This document shows, one piece after another, positions 1-10,804 of a DNA stretch of 64,000 nucleotides; the first letter of the stretch is position 1; each line of letters begins with the position of its first letter. The notes beneath the pieces are model-generated. The model ran no database searches. It was not told the origin of the DNA and saw nothing but the letters and a program-made list of their open reading frames with translations. Position numbers and translations under genes: made by a program. The stretch comes from Nymphaea colorata (taxonomy: Eukaryota; Streptophyta; Magnoliopsida; Nymphaeales; Nymphaeaceae): assembly GCF_008831285.2 (NCBI RefSeq), contig NC_045148.1:3470001-3534000 (forward strand), written 5' to 3'.

Positions 1-1053
1 GCAGACTTTGTTGACAAACCAAAAAGTTGGAAATGGTGAAATTCTAGAACCAATGTTATCATTTTTCTTTCGACTTTTAGTTTTAGCTAATATCATTTCA
101 AGAATAAACTTTTCTTTTGAAGTATATTTTAGTAAAAAAAATTGAGAGAAGACTGTCTTCCTCTTTTAAAGGATGATAAGCTATCATCCTCTTTGAAAAG
201 GATGATAATCCTTCCTCTTAAAAGAGGATTTGTCATCCTTTTCGAAGAGGTTAGCAAAATGTCCTCTTTTTTAAAAAGGACGAACCCCTCTTGGAATGAG
301 AGAGAGGGAGGGAGGTTTTTGCTTTAACCCAATACAAGGGTGGGTGTTGGTAGCTGCACGAGGCCACATCCACACCCAAACCCACACCCTTGTTGCGCCA
401 ACATGGATGTGGAACCTATTTTGGTGTGTCCATGGGATTTTTAGCAGCTTAGGCTGGATAATGGGCTGCGTCTGTTAGCTAACCTGATATCTGTATGGTC
501 TTGGCTGGGCAGGTTTGGCCAAACAAGGCCTGTCAACTCCTGGTCTTTGTTTAAACTTTAAACCTAGCTGTAGTCAGGACCAGTTGTAATTTGCTGACAT
601 AAAATTCAAAAATATATCAATTAATGTAACTTGCCAAGTCAATTCATTGATTTGGGCCCCTACCAAGGGGCCTTGGTTTTATTCGAAGCTCAAAAAGACT
701 TGCCGAAACTCGTTTCACTCATCCAAAAACTTGTACGAGTTGTCTAAAATTTGATGATATGTGTCATCTTTACTTTAGTTCTTGTTTATGTTGAGTAGTT
801 GTTTCTCATTGATATGTTGATACTTGATACTCAATTATGGTGAAGGTGAAGTATGCAGCTATACACGAGTAAATAACTAAATATAACTTAGTCATGCCTT
901 TATTTGATATTAATATGCTTTTTCAGAATATACAAATAATTGGATCATTCTACAACTTTCTTTTTATGTTTAGATGATAAGTTTACATTATATTCTTTAG
1001 AAAACAATAGTTGATCAAACATGGCTTGAGTCACTATGTTTGACTTGCCGAGT
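1..1053. other. Intergenic, no gene recognised
   Basis: No convincing coding region. At 142-300 several short palindromic blocks built from CCTCTTTTAAAAGG and GGATGATA/ATCATCC motifs alternate in both orientations. The rest is AT-rich unique-looking sequence. The short open frames at 142-327 and 296-478 run through these repeats and look accidental. Confidence 0.5.
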
Positions 1054-1281
1054 CATGAGTGGACAGTCGGACTGCTTGAGTTCCAATTCACTTGGTTTTG
1101 AAACATTGGCATCAGTACACATGATTAATCATGAGTGGACAGTCGGACTGCTTGAGTTCCAATTCACTTGGTTTTGAAACATTGGCATCAGTACACATGA
1201 TTAATCATGAGTGGACAGTCGGACTGCTTGAGTTCCAATTCACTTGGTTTTGAAACATTGGCATCAGTACACATGATTAAT
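1054..1281. repeat. Three perfect 76-bp tandem repeats
   Basis: Three head-to-tail copies start at 1054, 1130 and 1206, each beginning CATGAGTGGACAGTCGG and ending CACATGATTAAT. I saw no differences between the copies. There are no spacers, so this is a minisatellite rather than an interspersed array. It abuts the copia-like LTR remnant that follows. Confidence 0.93.
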
Positions 1282-1957
1282 CACCAATTAAAGGGTTGAA
1301 CACATAATGTGCCTCAAAGCACAGCAAACATAATTGAAGAAGACTTTAGGTTTCACATAAAGTGCTTCAAAGAAGCAACAATATGAAAAAGGGACAAGAG
1401 TCCCCAAACAACAGCTTCTCTAACTGTTGGAGGCTGTCTAGTGGCTAGAGATCTAGTTGTTGGAGGTCTCTAACAGCTAGGAGACTACAGCTGACCAATA
1501 AAAAATACATAAGAGAAAAAAGAAACACAAAAAGAGAAAACAATGACAAAATAAAATACAGCGAAGGATATACATACATGCATCCCTTTATATAGGAGCT
1601 GAATCCAATCATGGCTGCCCAATGCATTGCATTGGGCAGGTGGATTAAATATTCTGCCCGATGGGTGGTGTGCTGTGAGAGGCCAGAGGTTTGCTCCATC
1701 CAAAACTGGACATTGAAATCCACAAATCCTATATATATGTGTGTGTGTGAATTGAAATCAGCCAGCTACTTCTGTGGCAGAATATACTTTTTCCTTATCC
1801 TGTATCACTAAAAACCATCACAATAGATGCATTGGTGATGTTAGTTGCTTGGCTACGACTTTTAGCAATGTAATGCACCTTTTGCGATGCTTTTTAGCGA
1901 CACCAAATAAATAAACCATCCAGCCACAGAGGTAGCCAGTTGATTTCAATTTCTATA

Positions 1958-2000
<43 letters not shown>

Positions 2001-2227
2001 CATAAAATGTGTATACATAATGTATATGAATACATAGTGTATATCCTAACTATACACACACATATATATTTATATTGGTACAATCTAAGCCCCTCAAACT
2101 CATGGTGTTGCAACTAAAAGTTTGTCAGAAAAGAACTAGAAGTGATGTAATGCAAGAGCATTAGTGAAGAAACTGGCTAGTTGAAAATTGAAATTCTGAA
2201 GGTATGTAAGGCCTCTCTATAATCCTC

Positions 2228-2452
2228 TTAAGCAACTGTTTGCACACACCATTGGTTACTTAGGCTAGTTGTTCTTAGGCAACCTATTGCACTTAGGCCA
2301 GTTGTTCTTAGGCAACCTATGTTAAGCTCATAAAGTTTTCTTCTTGAACTTGTTTTTCCCCTAAAAATAACTTTGTTAGGAACATGCCATTGTGGTTCAA
2401 AAGTAGATAGCTCATCCCATATTTGATTTAGTTCTTCAAAATATTCTTTCAT
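2228..2452 (-). pseudogene. Copia-type gag fragment
   Basis: A minus-strand frame contains YFEELNQIWDELSTFEP, resembling the central helix motif of the copia gag retro domain. The downstream part is a short degenerate repeat (GCLRTT twice). No zinc knuckle, protease or polymerase can be read nearby, so this is a relic inside the old LTR element. Function is lost. Confidence 0.45.
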
Positions 2453-2631
2453 AGTTTTTCCTTATTGCTGAAGTTGAATATTTTCAATTGAACCCTGCAT
2501 TTGTGAGCAACATCCTTCACAGGGTGCATTTCCATAAGAGACTGACAAGCCTCATTAACATATTTAAATTGGCAAGTTGAATGCTGAGATATAACTGTTT
2601 TCCATTCTTCCCACTTCTCATAATCTAAAAC

Positions 2632-3664
2632 CTATGTCACACAGTACCCGCACGGTATGGGTACGGTACCGGTATCCCGTGGGTGCGCCTCTAGTGCGGT
2701 CAACGTACCCGGGTTCAATTTCGTCCAATTTCGGACTCGGTCAACTTTGTCCGAGTCCATAGTTGTCCATTTTTTATTTTGATGATTTTAAGTTTTTAAC
2801 GTTTTAACATCATCTAACGTTAAAATGGTTGAAAACCCTAAACCCCAAAGACGTCTTCTTCCTCCTTCGATGCATTTCTCACCGACTGCGGCAATCTCTT
2901 TGGCGACCGGCAACTACAGTGGACGAATGGCGGCGACGGCAGGCGGCGTTGGCGATGGTATTTTGCTTATTTTTTGTGAATCCTCTCGACTGACGCTTGT
3001 GTTTTCGATGGTCGGCAGCAACTTGTTCCTCCGGCGGCTATTACAACCATACGTTCGGTAGTTTTTCCGGTAGCTTTCTTTGGTTCTTCAAATCCCATCT
3101 TACAGTCCATTTCTTTGTTTTATTAATCTATTGTTTGTCGTTTTGATTTTCTTTTTACGTTTTTTTGTTTTCTTGTTGTTTTGGTCTGTCTTCTGAATAA
3201 GTGAATGTTCTATGGACTGTTTTTATTTGTTTTCTGTTTCTGTTTTCTTGGTTTCGGTCGTCAAGACACTGCCAGACAGTCACTCAAGGCTTATGAGTGC
3301 TGCTAAGCCTGCTATAAAAACACTTAGAACAGAAAAATAGCATTATAGGCTATAATGCTGTGTTTATGTTCTAACAGTTATGTTTTTTTATCATTAAAAT
3401 GATTAAATCAGTAATTTTTGGCTGCAGCCTGCACCGACTTTTACTGTTTTACAGTTTGACTTGTTTAGCATGTTCTGTTTACCTGTTTAGCATTTCCTCT
3501 TTAACCATGGCTTGAGTTGTGACTTGTTTATCAAGAAAGCTGAAATATTTGTATGTTAATTACTTCCACACTGTGTTTTGGATCATGATTTATGAATATG
3601 CTATTCTGTTTGTAATTTTTTGATATATATAATATGTGAATATGTTATTCTGTTTGAAATTTTT

Positions 3665-3715
<51 letters not shown>

Positions 3716-3812
3716 CGCATGTGTGTATGGCCGTACCTCCGCACCCAATTTTTTTGAAAATGGTCCGTACCCGTACCCATACCGGCACCGTACCCGTACT
3801 TATGTGACATAG
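2632..3812. mobile_element. hAT-like element, CTATGTCAC family (1181 bp)
   Basis: It begins CTATGTCACACAGTACC and ends with the inverted CATAAGTACGGGT-type terminus GTGACATAG. It is flanked by identical 8-bp duplications TCTAAAAC at 2624-2631 and 3813-3820, as expected for the hAT superfamily. Both subterminal regions are rich in GGTACGGTACC-like blocks. Inside, 2820-3070 is GC-rich and reads like the 5' part of a gene (see findings); 3667-3712 is an (AT)n tract. No transposase can be read, so it is non-autonomous. It interrupts the old copia-like element. Related copies lie at 19657, 28947 and 63856. Confidence 0.8.
3667..3712. repeat. (AT)n microsatellite
   Basis: Uninterrupted TA dinucleotide run inside the right half of the hAT-like element. 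Confidence 0.95.
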
Positions 3813-4510
3813 TCTAAAACAAATATTGTTTGCTAATTTCTTCCCAGTTGAGCTTTTCTTTCACAATTTTGATATGAAATCAATTGAGTTTCCTTTTTGG
3901 AACCTCCAATGAATTCACTCTTCCTCCTATGTGATGCTGTATTATGGAGGCCCATGTCACGTGGTAGGTAAAAGTTTAAGAATAAGGAGGCATGGGTGTT
4001 GCTCATCTTCCATTTGACTTGAGAAAAATGAAAAAAAAGGAAAGAAGGGCACACCAAAAAGGAGGATGTTAACAAGTCTATAAGAGAGTTTTTCCCAAAT
4101 GATCTTTAAACTGATCAGCCACTCGACAGATGCACATGTCCTCCTGTACAGTAGTTTGAAGTTGGATAAGAAAAAAAAGGTACTGAACAGGCCAAGAGCT
4201 TCAAGTTTGAATTGACCAAGAAATCCTTCTCTTATGATCACTTCTTAAGCTCTGATACCATGCAAGTTTGCTGATATAGATTGAAATCTGTAGTACAGCT
4301 GATAAACTACCAATGTACACACGAAATCATAAGAGCTGCAATACACACAATGACACAATGTGTGCATCAAAGCACAAAACAGAAGAAGGAAAAAAACTTG
4401 GTATTTCACATCTAGTGCTTCAGAGAAGCAACAGTACAGAAAAGGGAAACAGTCCCCCATTATGGAGAAGCAGTAGTTTCTACTTTCTGGCTGTTGGAGG
4501 CCATCCAGTG

Positions 4511-4755
4511 TAGGGGTGGGCACCGGGCCGGGCACCTGGCCCGGATCGGCCCGACGGGGGCCCAATCCGCCCCGATTAATTTTTAAAATTAGTTTTTAAT
4601 AATAATAATATATATTTTCTTAAAAATATAATTTATATTAAAAAAATAATTTAAAATAATTTTTTATTATAACCGGGCTGGGCTTGGGCCCAACTTTCGA
4701 ACATCGGGCCGGCCTGGACCTGGTTCTTAGTGGGCCAGCCCGATGCCCACCCCTA
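4511..4755. mobile_element. hAT MITE with TAGGGGTGGGCA termini (245 bp)
   Basis: Perfect 12-bp terminal inverted repeats TAGGGGTGGGCA ... TGCCCACCCCTA enclose GGGCC-rich arms around an AT-rich core. The flanks ATCCAGTG and GTCCAGTG (7 of 8 equal) are the target duplication. This is a common type of non-autonomous hAT element in angiosperms. It lies inside the older LTR remnant, so it inserted later. Confidence 0.85.
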
Positions 4756-4902
4756 GTCCAGTGGTTAGAAATGTAGCCAATGGAGGCCTCTAACAGCTAA
4801 AGAGAGTTTGGTTGAGCAACAAAAAATACATAAAATATGTAAACATATATATGTACATCAAGCATGTATATGTAATGTATACAAATACAGTGTACATACC
4901 AA

Positions 4903-4949
<47 letters not shown>

Positions 4950-4955
4950 CTAATT

Positions 4956-5002
4956 TGAGACCAATCTTATTAGGTGCCCATGATATGTTAAGCTTGTTGA
5001 CC

Positions 5003-5074
<72 letters not shown>

Positions 5075-6052
5075 TAAGATCGGAGTGGTAGCGGTCTGAA
5101 TGTAGCATGTCCATGGCTGATCCTCTCCCAAAGATTTAGGAGGTTGTCGCTGGCTTATAGGGTTTAAATGTTAAATACACAAGATGGTTTCCGCCGGACG
5201 GTCACCCCGGCTTAAAAGTAGGACAAGTGAGTACAAGAATGACTTCCGCAACCCGGTTTGAACCTACTACAAATGTCTAAAATGGGGGTGAGGCTTAATA
5301 CAACCGATGCGTACATAAAATTCTCTCCTCACTCAACCATACATCACATAGCAAACCACCCTAGGATAAATGAAGAAAAAAGGAAGGCTCCAGGAAAGAT
5401 TACTCGTCTCCCAAATCTTCTTTCTACAAAGAAAGAAAAGTAATTTTCCGCTCTTTCGTTGCGTCGAAATAATAAAGGTTCTTTTTATAGAAAGAAGATT
5501 TGGGAGACGAGTAATCTTTCCTGGAGCCTTCCTTTTTTCTTCATTTATCCTAGGGTGGTTTGCTATGTGATGTATGGTTGAGTGAGGCAAGAATTTTATG
5601 TACGCATCGGTTGTATTAATCCTCACCCCCATTTTAGACATTTGTAGTATGTTCCAGTCTGGTTGAGTAAGCCATTCTTGTACTCACTTGTCTTACTTTT
5701 AAGCCGGGCTGACTGTCCGGCGGGAACTATCTTGTGTATTTAACATTTAAACCCTATAAGCCAGCGACAACCTCCTAGATCTTTGGGAGAGGATCGGCCA
5801 TGGACTGCTACATTCAGACTGCTACCACTCCGATCCTATCAGTTTATATGTATATATATATTCACGTCAACAAGCTTAACATATCGTGGGGCACCTATTA
5901 AGATTGGTCTCATATATATATGTATATATATATATATGAGACCAATCTTATTAGGTGCCCCATGATATGTTAAGCTTGTTGACCTGATATATATATATAT
6001 ATGAGACCAATCTTATTAGGTGCCCCACGATATGTTAAGCTTGTTGACCTGA
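4956..6052. mobile_element. Foldback element with ~0.45-kb inverted arms
   Basis: Arms at 4956-5426 and 5488-5912 are near-identical reverse complements over their whole length and meet around a ~60-bp loop centred near 5457. The length difference comes mainly from an (AT)n tract at 5005-5069 in the left arm. The outer end unit (GAGACCAATCTTATTAGGTG through GTTGACCTGA, about 50 bp) is repeated twice more in direct orientation at 5938 and 6003, each separated by (AT)n. No transposase is encoded. Open frames at 5258-5443 (+) and 5333-5641 (-) are the same arm sequence read from both sides, not genes. It resembles foldback or long-TIR MULE derivatives; I could not find a target duplication. Confidence 0.8.
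5005..5069. repeat. (AT)n microsatellite
   Basis: Long TA run in the left arm of the foldback element. The equivalent stretch in the right arm (about 5847-5860) is much shorter. Confidence 0.95.
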
Positions 6053-6204
6053 AGTGGACTGGAGAGGATATGTACACAACTGGAAATATTCGTAAATTTA
6101 GTCCCTTGTAAGAAACATTATTTATTTTCACCGGCAATGTATTTACTTTAGAAATCAGAGATGTGAAAAAATTTAATGTATGTAGTTTTTGATTAACAAT
6201 GTAG

Positions 6205-6514
6205 GCATTCTGGAATTCCAATCGAACAACAAGGTGTTTTTTTTAGTTGGAAGGCGTTAAGAATTTATGATTTAGGAGCTTTTGCTAAAATGTCTATTCA
6301 AATAGCAAAAGCAAATCACGTTTTAATGGAAAACCTGGCAGACCTGTTAACAATTTTTGGGTCTTATGTCATTCCAAGGTAACTGGCCATGTTTTCTTGT
6401 TGAGCTCAGTTTGAGATATGCATTATCACCTATTGCAGGCTTTTAGTAATCTTTGCTCTTAATGCTTCTTCAAAAACATTCTTTGAAGTTCAAGATGCTG
6501 ACGAGGTGTCCAGG
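6205..6514 (+). CDS. Two exons of an unrecognised protein
   Basis: Two exons can be read with canonical splice signals. Exon A 6205-6378 follows AACAATGTAG and ends at CCAAG|GTAACT. Exon B 6439-6514 follows CTATTGCAG and ends at TCCAGG|GTAAGT. Joined, they give about 83 residues without a stop, including SGIPIEQQGVFFSWKALR, AKMSIQIAKANHVLMENLAD and ALNASSKTFFEVQDADEVSR. The split arginine codon (AG|G) at the join and the uniform amino-acid composition support real coding. I do not recognise the family. The 5' part is absent; the foldback element lies immediately upstream. Exon B ends in phase 0, the same phase in which the following DAD1 exon starts, so the two could be spliced together. Whether they are is unknown. 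Confidence 0.6.
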
Positions 6515-6889
6515 GTAAGTGGTAAATGCTATTCTATGAACATGGGTGCACTATTGCTGCTAGATGCAGATGTCAAAGTATCTGAGATAATGAGAGACTG
6601 AGCTTGACCCCAATTTGACTTCTTTACAACGGAGAAGTGTTTGGGGGGAGAGGGGAGTTACTTTCATCCTTGGTATTGATTTTATAATTTTTTAATTGCA
6701 ACATATATTTTGAAGGAACTAACACACATCCCTAGTTGTTCTATATGCTTGCTTTTTTATGAATTTGTTGTCATGCCTAGGAGATCTTACTTGTGTTGCT
6801 CCCTTCCTACTTTCTTTGTGTCTTCCTGCATTTGATATCTTATTTTCTAGTTTCTAACTTTTCCTTCTCAATTTATTGGTTCATGACAG

Positions 6890-7316
6890 GTTGTTTACAT
6901 GGCAATAGTTGGATCTTTTCCCTTCAACTCTTTCCTTTCTGGGGTTCTTTCATGCATTGGTACTGCCGTTCTAGCAGGTACCTTTCTCCTGTGGCTTGAT
7001 GGTGCACTCACTTTCCCATTGAGAGAACATTTGCGATAATATATAGCGGCAATTTGAATCATTATGTTAAAACACCCATTAAGATAATCTTCCTCATGTT
7101 TTGCTCCAGTCTGCCTGAGGATACAGGTCAACAAAGAGAACAAAGAATTCAAGGTACGGGTGTTTCTTGTGTCACATTCCATTAAAGCGTGAAAATCTAT
7201 CTTCTTTGCGTGAAATGCCTTTTTCATGTCAGGATTTATCTCCAGAAAGAGCTTTCGCGGATTTTGTGCTCTGCAATCTAGTTCTCCACTTGGTAATAAT
7301 GAACTTTCTGGGTTAG
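6890..7316 (+). CDS. DAD1, oligosaccharyltransferase subunit, 3' exons only
   Basis: DAD1/Ost2 is a small ER-membrane subunit of the oligosaccharyltransferase that transfers the N-glycan to nascent proteins. Three exons are readable: 6890-6977 (after TCATGACAG, to GCAG|GTACCT), 7110-7153 (after TGCTCCAG, to AAG|GTACGG) and 7233-7316 (after CATGTCAG, ending in TAG). They encode [33 protein letters not shown] and [19 protein letters not shown], ending VIMNFLG, a close match to plant DAD1 from the second hydrophobic segment to the C-terminus. That is 71 of about 115 residues, with no stop or frameshift. The first exon (start codon, cytosolic N-terminus, first helix, usually ending TALIQ) is not found in 1-6889. 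Instead two exons of an unrelated protein precede it in compatible phase. It may be a truncated duplicate, a chimera, or a gene whose first exon lies outside the window. Confidence 0.85.
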
Positions 7317-8708
7317 ATTGGCTTGTAGTTTTTCAAAATTTTTGATGACTTAATACTGAAGAGTGAGTTGCTAGGCTCTTTGACAGTCTTGCGTGTGCAC
7401 CTGTAATGCAAAGTGCCACATTTTCATGTTTCATTTGAGCACACACTGTTGTATGAAAAGGCATAGCGCGCTTAGACTTTGTTAGAACCATGATATTGTA
7501 GGAACCACCTCAACGTTAGATCTAGTGCTTAAAATATTATGGAATTTTCTATGTGTGGTTGATGGTGCTTTTTTTTTTCTTCCCACCGCATGGGTTCTAT
7601 AATTTAGTTTTCTCTTGCACATTGCAGCAGGGCTCTTTTGTCTGTTACATTGTCACCAAAATATCTCATCTTCCTAAAAAAATACCCAATATTTTCATTA
7701 AAAATGCTTGAAAAGAATAAAACTGGAAAAGACGCTGTTTTTGAAAATGTTAAAGTGAATTCAGCGCATTTTTTTTCATGTTTTTTTCACCTTTTTTTAC
7801 GTTTTTCCTTGTTATTTTTGCTTTGAAATTTAAAAGTCAAGTTAAAAAATTTTTATCTTCATTTCTCTGATTACGAAGGCATAATTTTTATCACATATTC
7901 AGTTAGTTTTATGTTTTTTTGTTGGTTTCTCATTTATTTTCTTTTTACCTAATTTTTTATGATTTTTTTTAAAAAATTGCCAATATTTGCATAGCTGGCA
8001 AAAATATTGCCGTCTAAATCCCGAGACCGAAATTTGTGACAATCGTTAAAAGAATGTGTGGGTGCATGTTCATATGAGTGAAGTTATTTCCCTTCGCCGT
8101 GAAAGTGAAATATGGTACTGTTTTCCTCTTTCTTTTGTGCATATTCTGGCATTATCTATGCATCACTTTACCGTTGCTCTCTTCTCAGCACAAAAGGGTG
8201 CGTGAAATGTTTCATATTATAAAGCAGTTTAGTGGCTAATAGGCTATGCCTGTGGTCAATATCTGCATGGTTGCTTTTGGAAAGCTCCATGCACCAAGCA
8301 CACAATTGGATATGCTTATATGCATGCTTCTCTGGAAAATCTGAGTAAAGTTGGTAAATGGCATCGAAGAATACATCGACAATTTTCCTATACGTGTCCT
8401 GGTTTGTAAGATCCGTATCGTTCGTAAATAAAGTGCTTCTGTGCTTTACAGTATTTGAGGAAAATCAACTCATAAAAGGTCCAAATCTACAAAAGACCGG
8501 CATTTCCCAAATTTTTGATGTAACGTCATTTTTCAGGACTTCATCTTTTTTTAATGTGAATGACCTTGCTGAGTCCCGGAAGGGTTTGGTGCAATGGTTT
8601 GGGGTAAAGATGTAGTCTGTCTCCATCTCCATGTTGGGGGCATTAACCTTTTTTGCTTTTAAAGTTGAAACACAGTGGAGGGTAACAGTTCGACTCATCG
8701 AAAGCAGG
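7317..8708. other. DAD1 3' UTR and intergenic
   Basis: The first ~300 bases probably include the DAD1 3' UTR. The remainder is T-rich single-copy-looking sequence. The 85-residue frame at 8358-8615 has no recognisable domain and no support. Confidence 0.4.
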
Positions 8709-8857
8709 TCAGTAGAAAAACGAAAGGGTTGGACGAGAGTTTTAACCCGTCAGGCAATGAGATTCATCTGCTTACCCAGAATGACCTTGCTTGCTCTAGG
8801 GATCGGCTACATTCCATTTACTGTATGTCCAATCGATTCAGCAAGGACCTAGACAGG
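8709..8857 (+). CDS. Possible exon of an unknown gene
   Basis: A stretch after CATCGAAAGCAG is open in phase 0 and reaches a donor-like GACAG|GTTGTC. It encodes VSRKTKGLDESFNPSG, then EIHLLTQNDLACSRDRLHS and MSNRFSKDLDR, which looks more protein-like than the random frames nearby. It could belong to the gene of exons 6205-6514, which ends in the same phase; this is inference only. No domain recognised. Confidence 0.3.
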
Positions 8858-10531
8858 TTGTCGTCGTTTTCTTTTTACGAGGAAATGGTAATAAGTAGTT
8901 ATTTTGGTTGGTTCCTTCGCACAATAGTAAAATTCAGGAGCTTTATTTAGATTGCCACCACGGTTCTGAGTTCAATCATGGGGAGGAGTTGAGCTTTTTC
9001 ACATTTAAGGGCCGGTTGAATTGCTAGAATTCTACTATAGCAATGGAACTTTAATTCAAATTATTGAAAAAATTTAGCACTAATCAAACATGGAACAATA
9101 GTTATGTGGGTTTTTGGTGTAGATGTGGAACTTTAACACCGGCACATAACCCATGCTTGCCTTGCCGACTGGGTCTAGCCCCTTGGATACTTTCCGAATC
9201 AATGTCATGGTTTGACATTCTACTTGAGTACCAAACAGCTAGTGATGTCTGCAGGATTTTGCAGGTGAAAAAAATATATATTTCAAGCATTTGATTTTTA
9301 AATTCGATATATTCTGGACATGCCAAGACACGGTTTTATGTTGATTCTTCGGTTTTTTAACGAGGAGATTGCATCTGTACGGACACGGGAATAGCGTATA
9401 TTTGGTTAAGTACCTATTTTATGCGATATGTTCCTCCCAGTTGTTTTTCTTATTCCGTCACAAAATTTAATACTTAGGATGCTGTCCATGAATTTTTTTT
9501 CATGCATCGAGAAAATGCCTTTACTAAATAAAAAAGAATGCTATCCTTTTCATTTTTTATAAAATTTTGAAATTCCATGTCTTTGTGTCATTTTGATTTA
9601 TTTCATAACATTTTGAACACGTGAATGCATCATACGACACATTCCTCTCATATCCTTGTGGTATGGTATCTATCTGTATTTTGTGCATGGAATTAGTCTG
9701 TTAAAAACTTTAAATTAAAAAAAGAAAAAAAAAACAAAGCTAATAGAAAAAGAAGCCATGGTATTCTTTTTCTCCAGTCTTACACTTTGAAAATTTATTC
9801 GGAAAAAAAAAGAGTAAGCAGTTGGCAACGCGCAAAGCAACTGAAATGGTTTGTTTAGTTGCCCGAAACTTTGGGCACTTGAAACATCCTTCCTAAGTTT
9901 TAGTGCCTGAGAAACCCATCCTTGTCTTGCCTTTCGCCCAACATTCAAAACTTGAAGCAAAATGAGGTGGTTTCAACTCTGTTCCCTTTTAACAAAAGAT
10001 AAACAATAAAAAAATTAATGCTCCAATTTAACTAAAGGATGTGCTCAAAATATTTCTGCTTAATACAGACTTAGCTATCAAAGCAACTCGTGAGATATAA
10101 AGGCATGTGGGATGGTAAAAAATTAATGCTCGGTAGATCCATTCTTGCTTGATGCATCTAAGAATCTCATCGATTGAGAACTCCAACGAGGATCTGTGCG
10201 CAGGTCCAAGCTCAGGATCAAAGGAAGCACACGTGAGAAGGTCCGCGCATGCGACCAAAGGGTTCAGCCCTCCGGGACTAATTAGCCATTTTGAGAACTT
10301 ATTTGGTCATTTGGACCCTTGTTATCCTTTTGGATCCGGATTTCATAATTGTGGTTCCAATTCTCCTTTGTCTTGGGTGGAGGTGCAAGTACCTCACGTG
10401 AGGATTTAGAGTTTCAGTTTTTTGGAGAATTAGAAACGGAGGAAAAACGTGGGTTAGAGAGAGTTTTGGGATTATTTTATTGATTTCTATTGTTATTCTT
10501 TTATTCTTCAATGGTGATTCGCTGTTACCAC
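8858..10531. other. Intergenic, no gene recognised
   Basis: AT-rich sequence with poly-T tracts. A block at 9010-9245 begins GGGCCGGTTGAATTGC and ends near ACCAAACAGC, loosely resembling a decayed MITE, but I could not establish termini or a target duplication. Confidence 0.4.
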
Positions 10532-10804
10532 TAGACCCGGGCATTGGGTCGGCTTGATAAGAGCCGGGCCTAGGTCTGGCCGATGCCCGAAACCCGAGCT
10601 TGGGCTCGGGCCCGGCCTATCCAAACCCGAATGATATACATTTTTAATGATAAAAAATATTTTATTATTAAATAAAAATAATAATAAATTTAAAAAAAAT
10701 GGTAATCGGGCCGAATGGAGTCCCATCAGGCTGACCCAGGCCCGATCGGGCTGACCTAGGCCCGATCGGGCTGAGTACGAAATACCTGTCAAGTACTCAG
10801 GGCC
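10532..10804. mobile_element. Diverged GGGC-rich MITE
   Basis: GGGCC-rich arms (GCCCGGGCCT, AGGCCCGATCGGGCTGA blocks) flank an AT-rich core, the same architecture as the element at 4511. Possible flanks are GTTACCAC and GTTACCCA. Terminal repeats are poorly preserved, so the borders are approximate. Confidence 0.4.

Larger units (their letters stand above)
1284..4905 (-). mobile_element. Old copia-like LTR retrotransposon remnant
   Basis: Two diverged blocks in the same orientation, about 1300-1520 and 4338-4830 (the second split by a MITE at 4511-4755), share phrases such as the TCAAAGCACA region, GAAGCAACA, CTGTTGGAGG, CCTCTAACAGCTA and AAAAAATACATAA. They look like a decayed LTR pair. The string CTCTGATACCA at 4250-4260 is the complement of the usual plant copia primer-binding site (TGGTATCAGAG) and abuts the right-hand LTR start (TGCAAG at 4261), placing the 5' LTR on the right and the element on the minus strand. 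Between the LTRs only a gag trace is visible (2228-2452, minus, with YFEELNQIWDELS resembling the YxxLKxLWDEL motif of copia gag). The inner part is split by the hAT-like element at 2632-3812. Element borders and target duplication are not resolvable. Confidence 0.5.

Noticed and set aside
1054-1281. Regular repeats as a possible CRISPR-like array
   Set aside because: Repeats are 76 bp, directly abutting, without spacers, in a plant nuclear context.
4245-4565. 106-residue minus-strand frame
   Set aside because: It runs across an LTR border into a MITE arm; no domain and no start context.
5258-5641. Two overlapping frames on opposite strands encoding nearly the same peptide
   Set aside because: They are the two inverted arms of the foldback element read from each side, not a conserved gene.
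9010-9245. Possible MITE
   Set aside because: Ends only loosely complementary and no target duplication.
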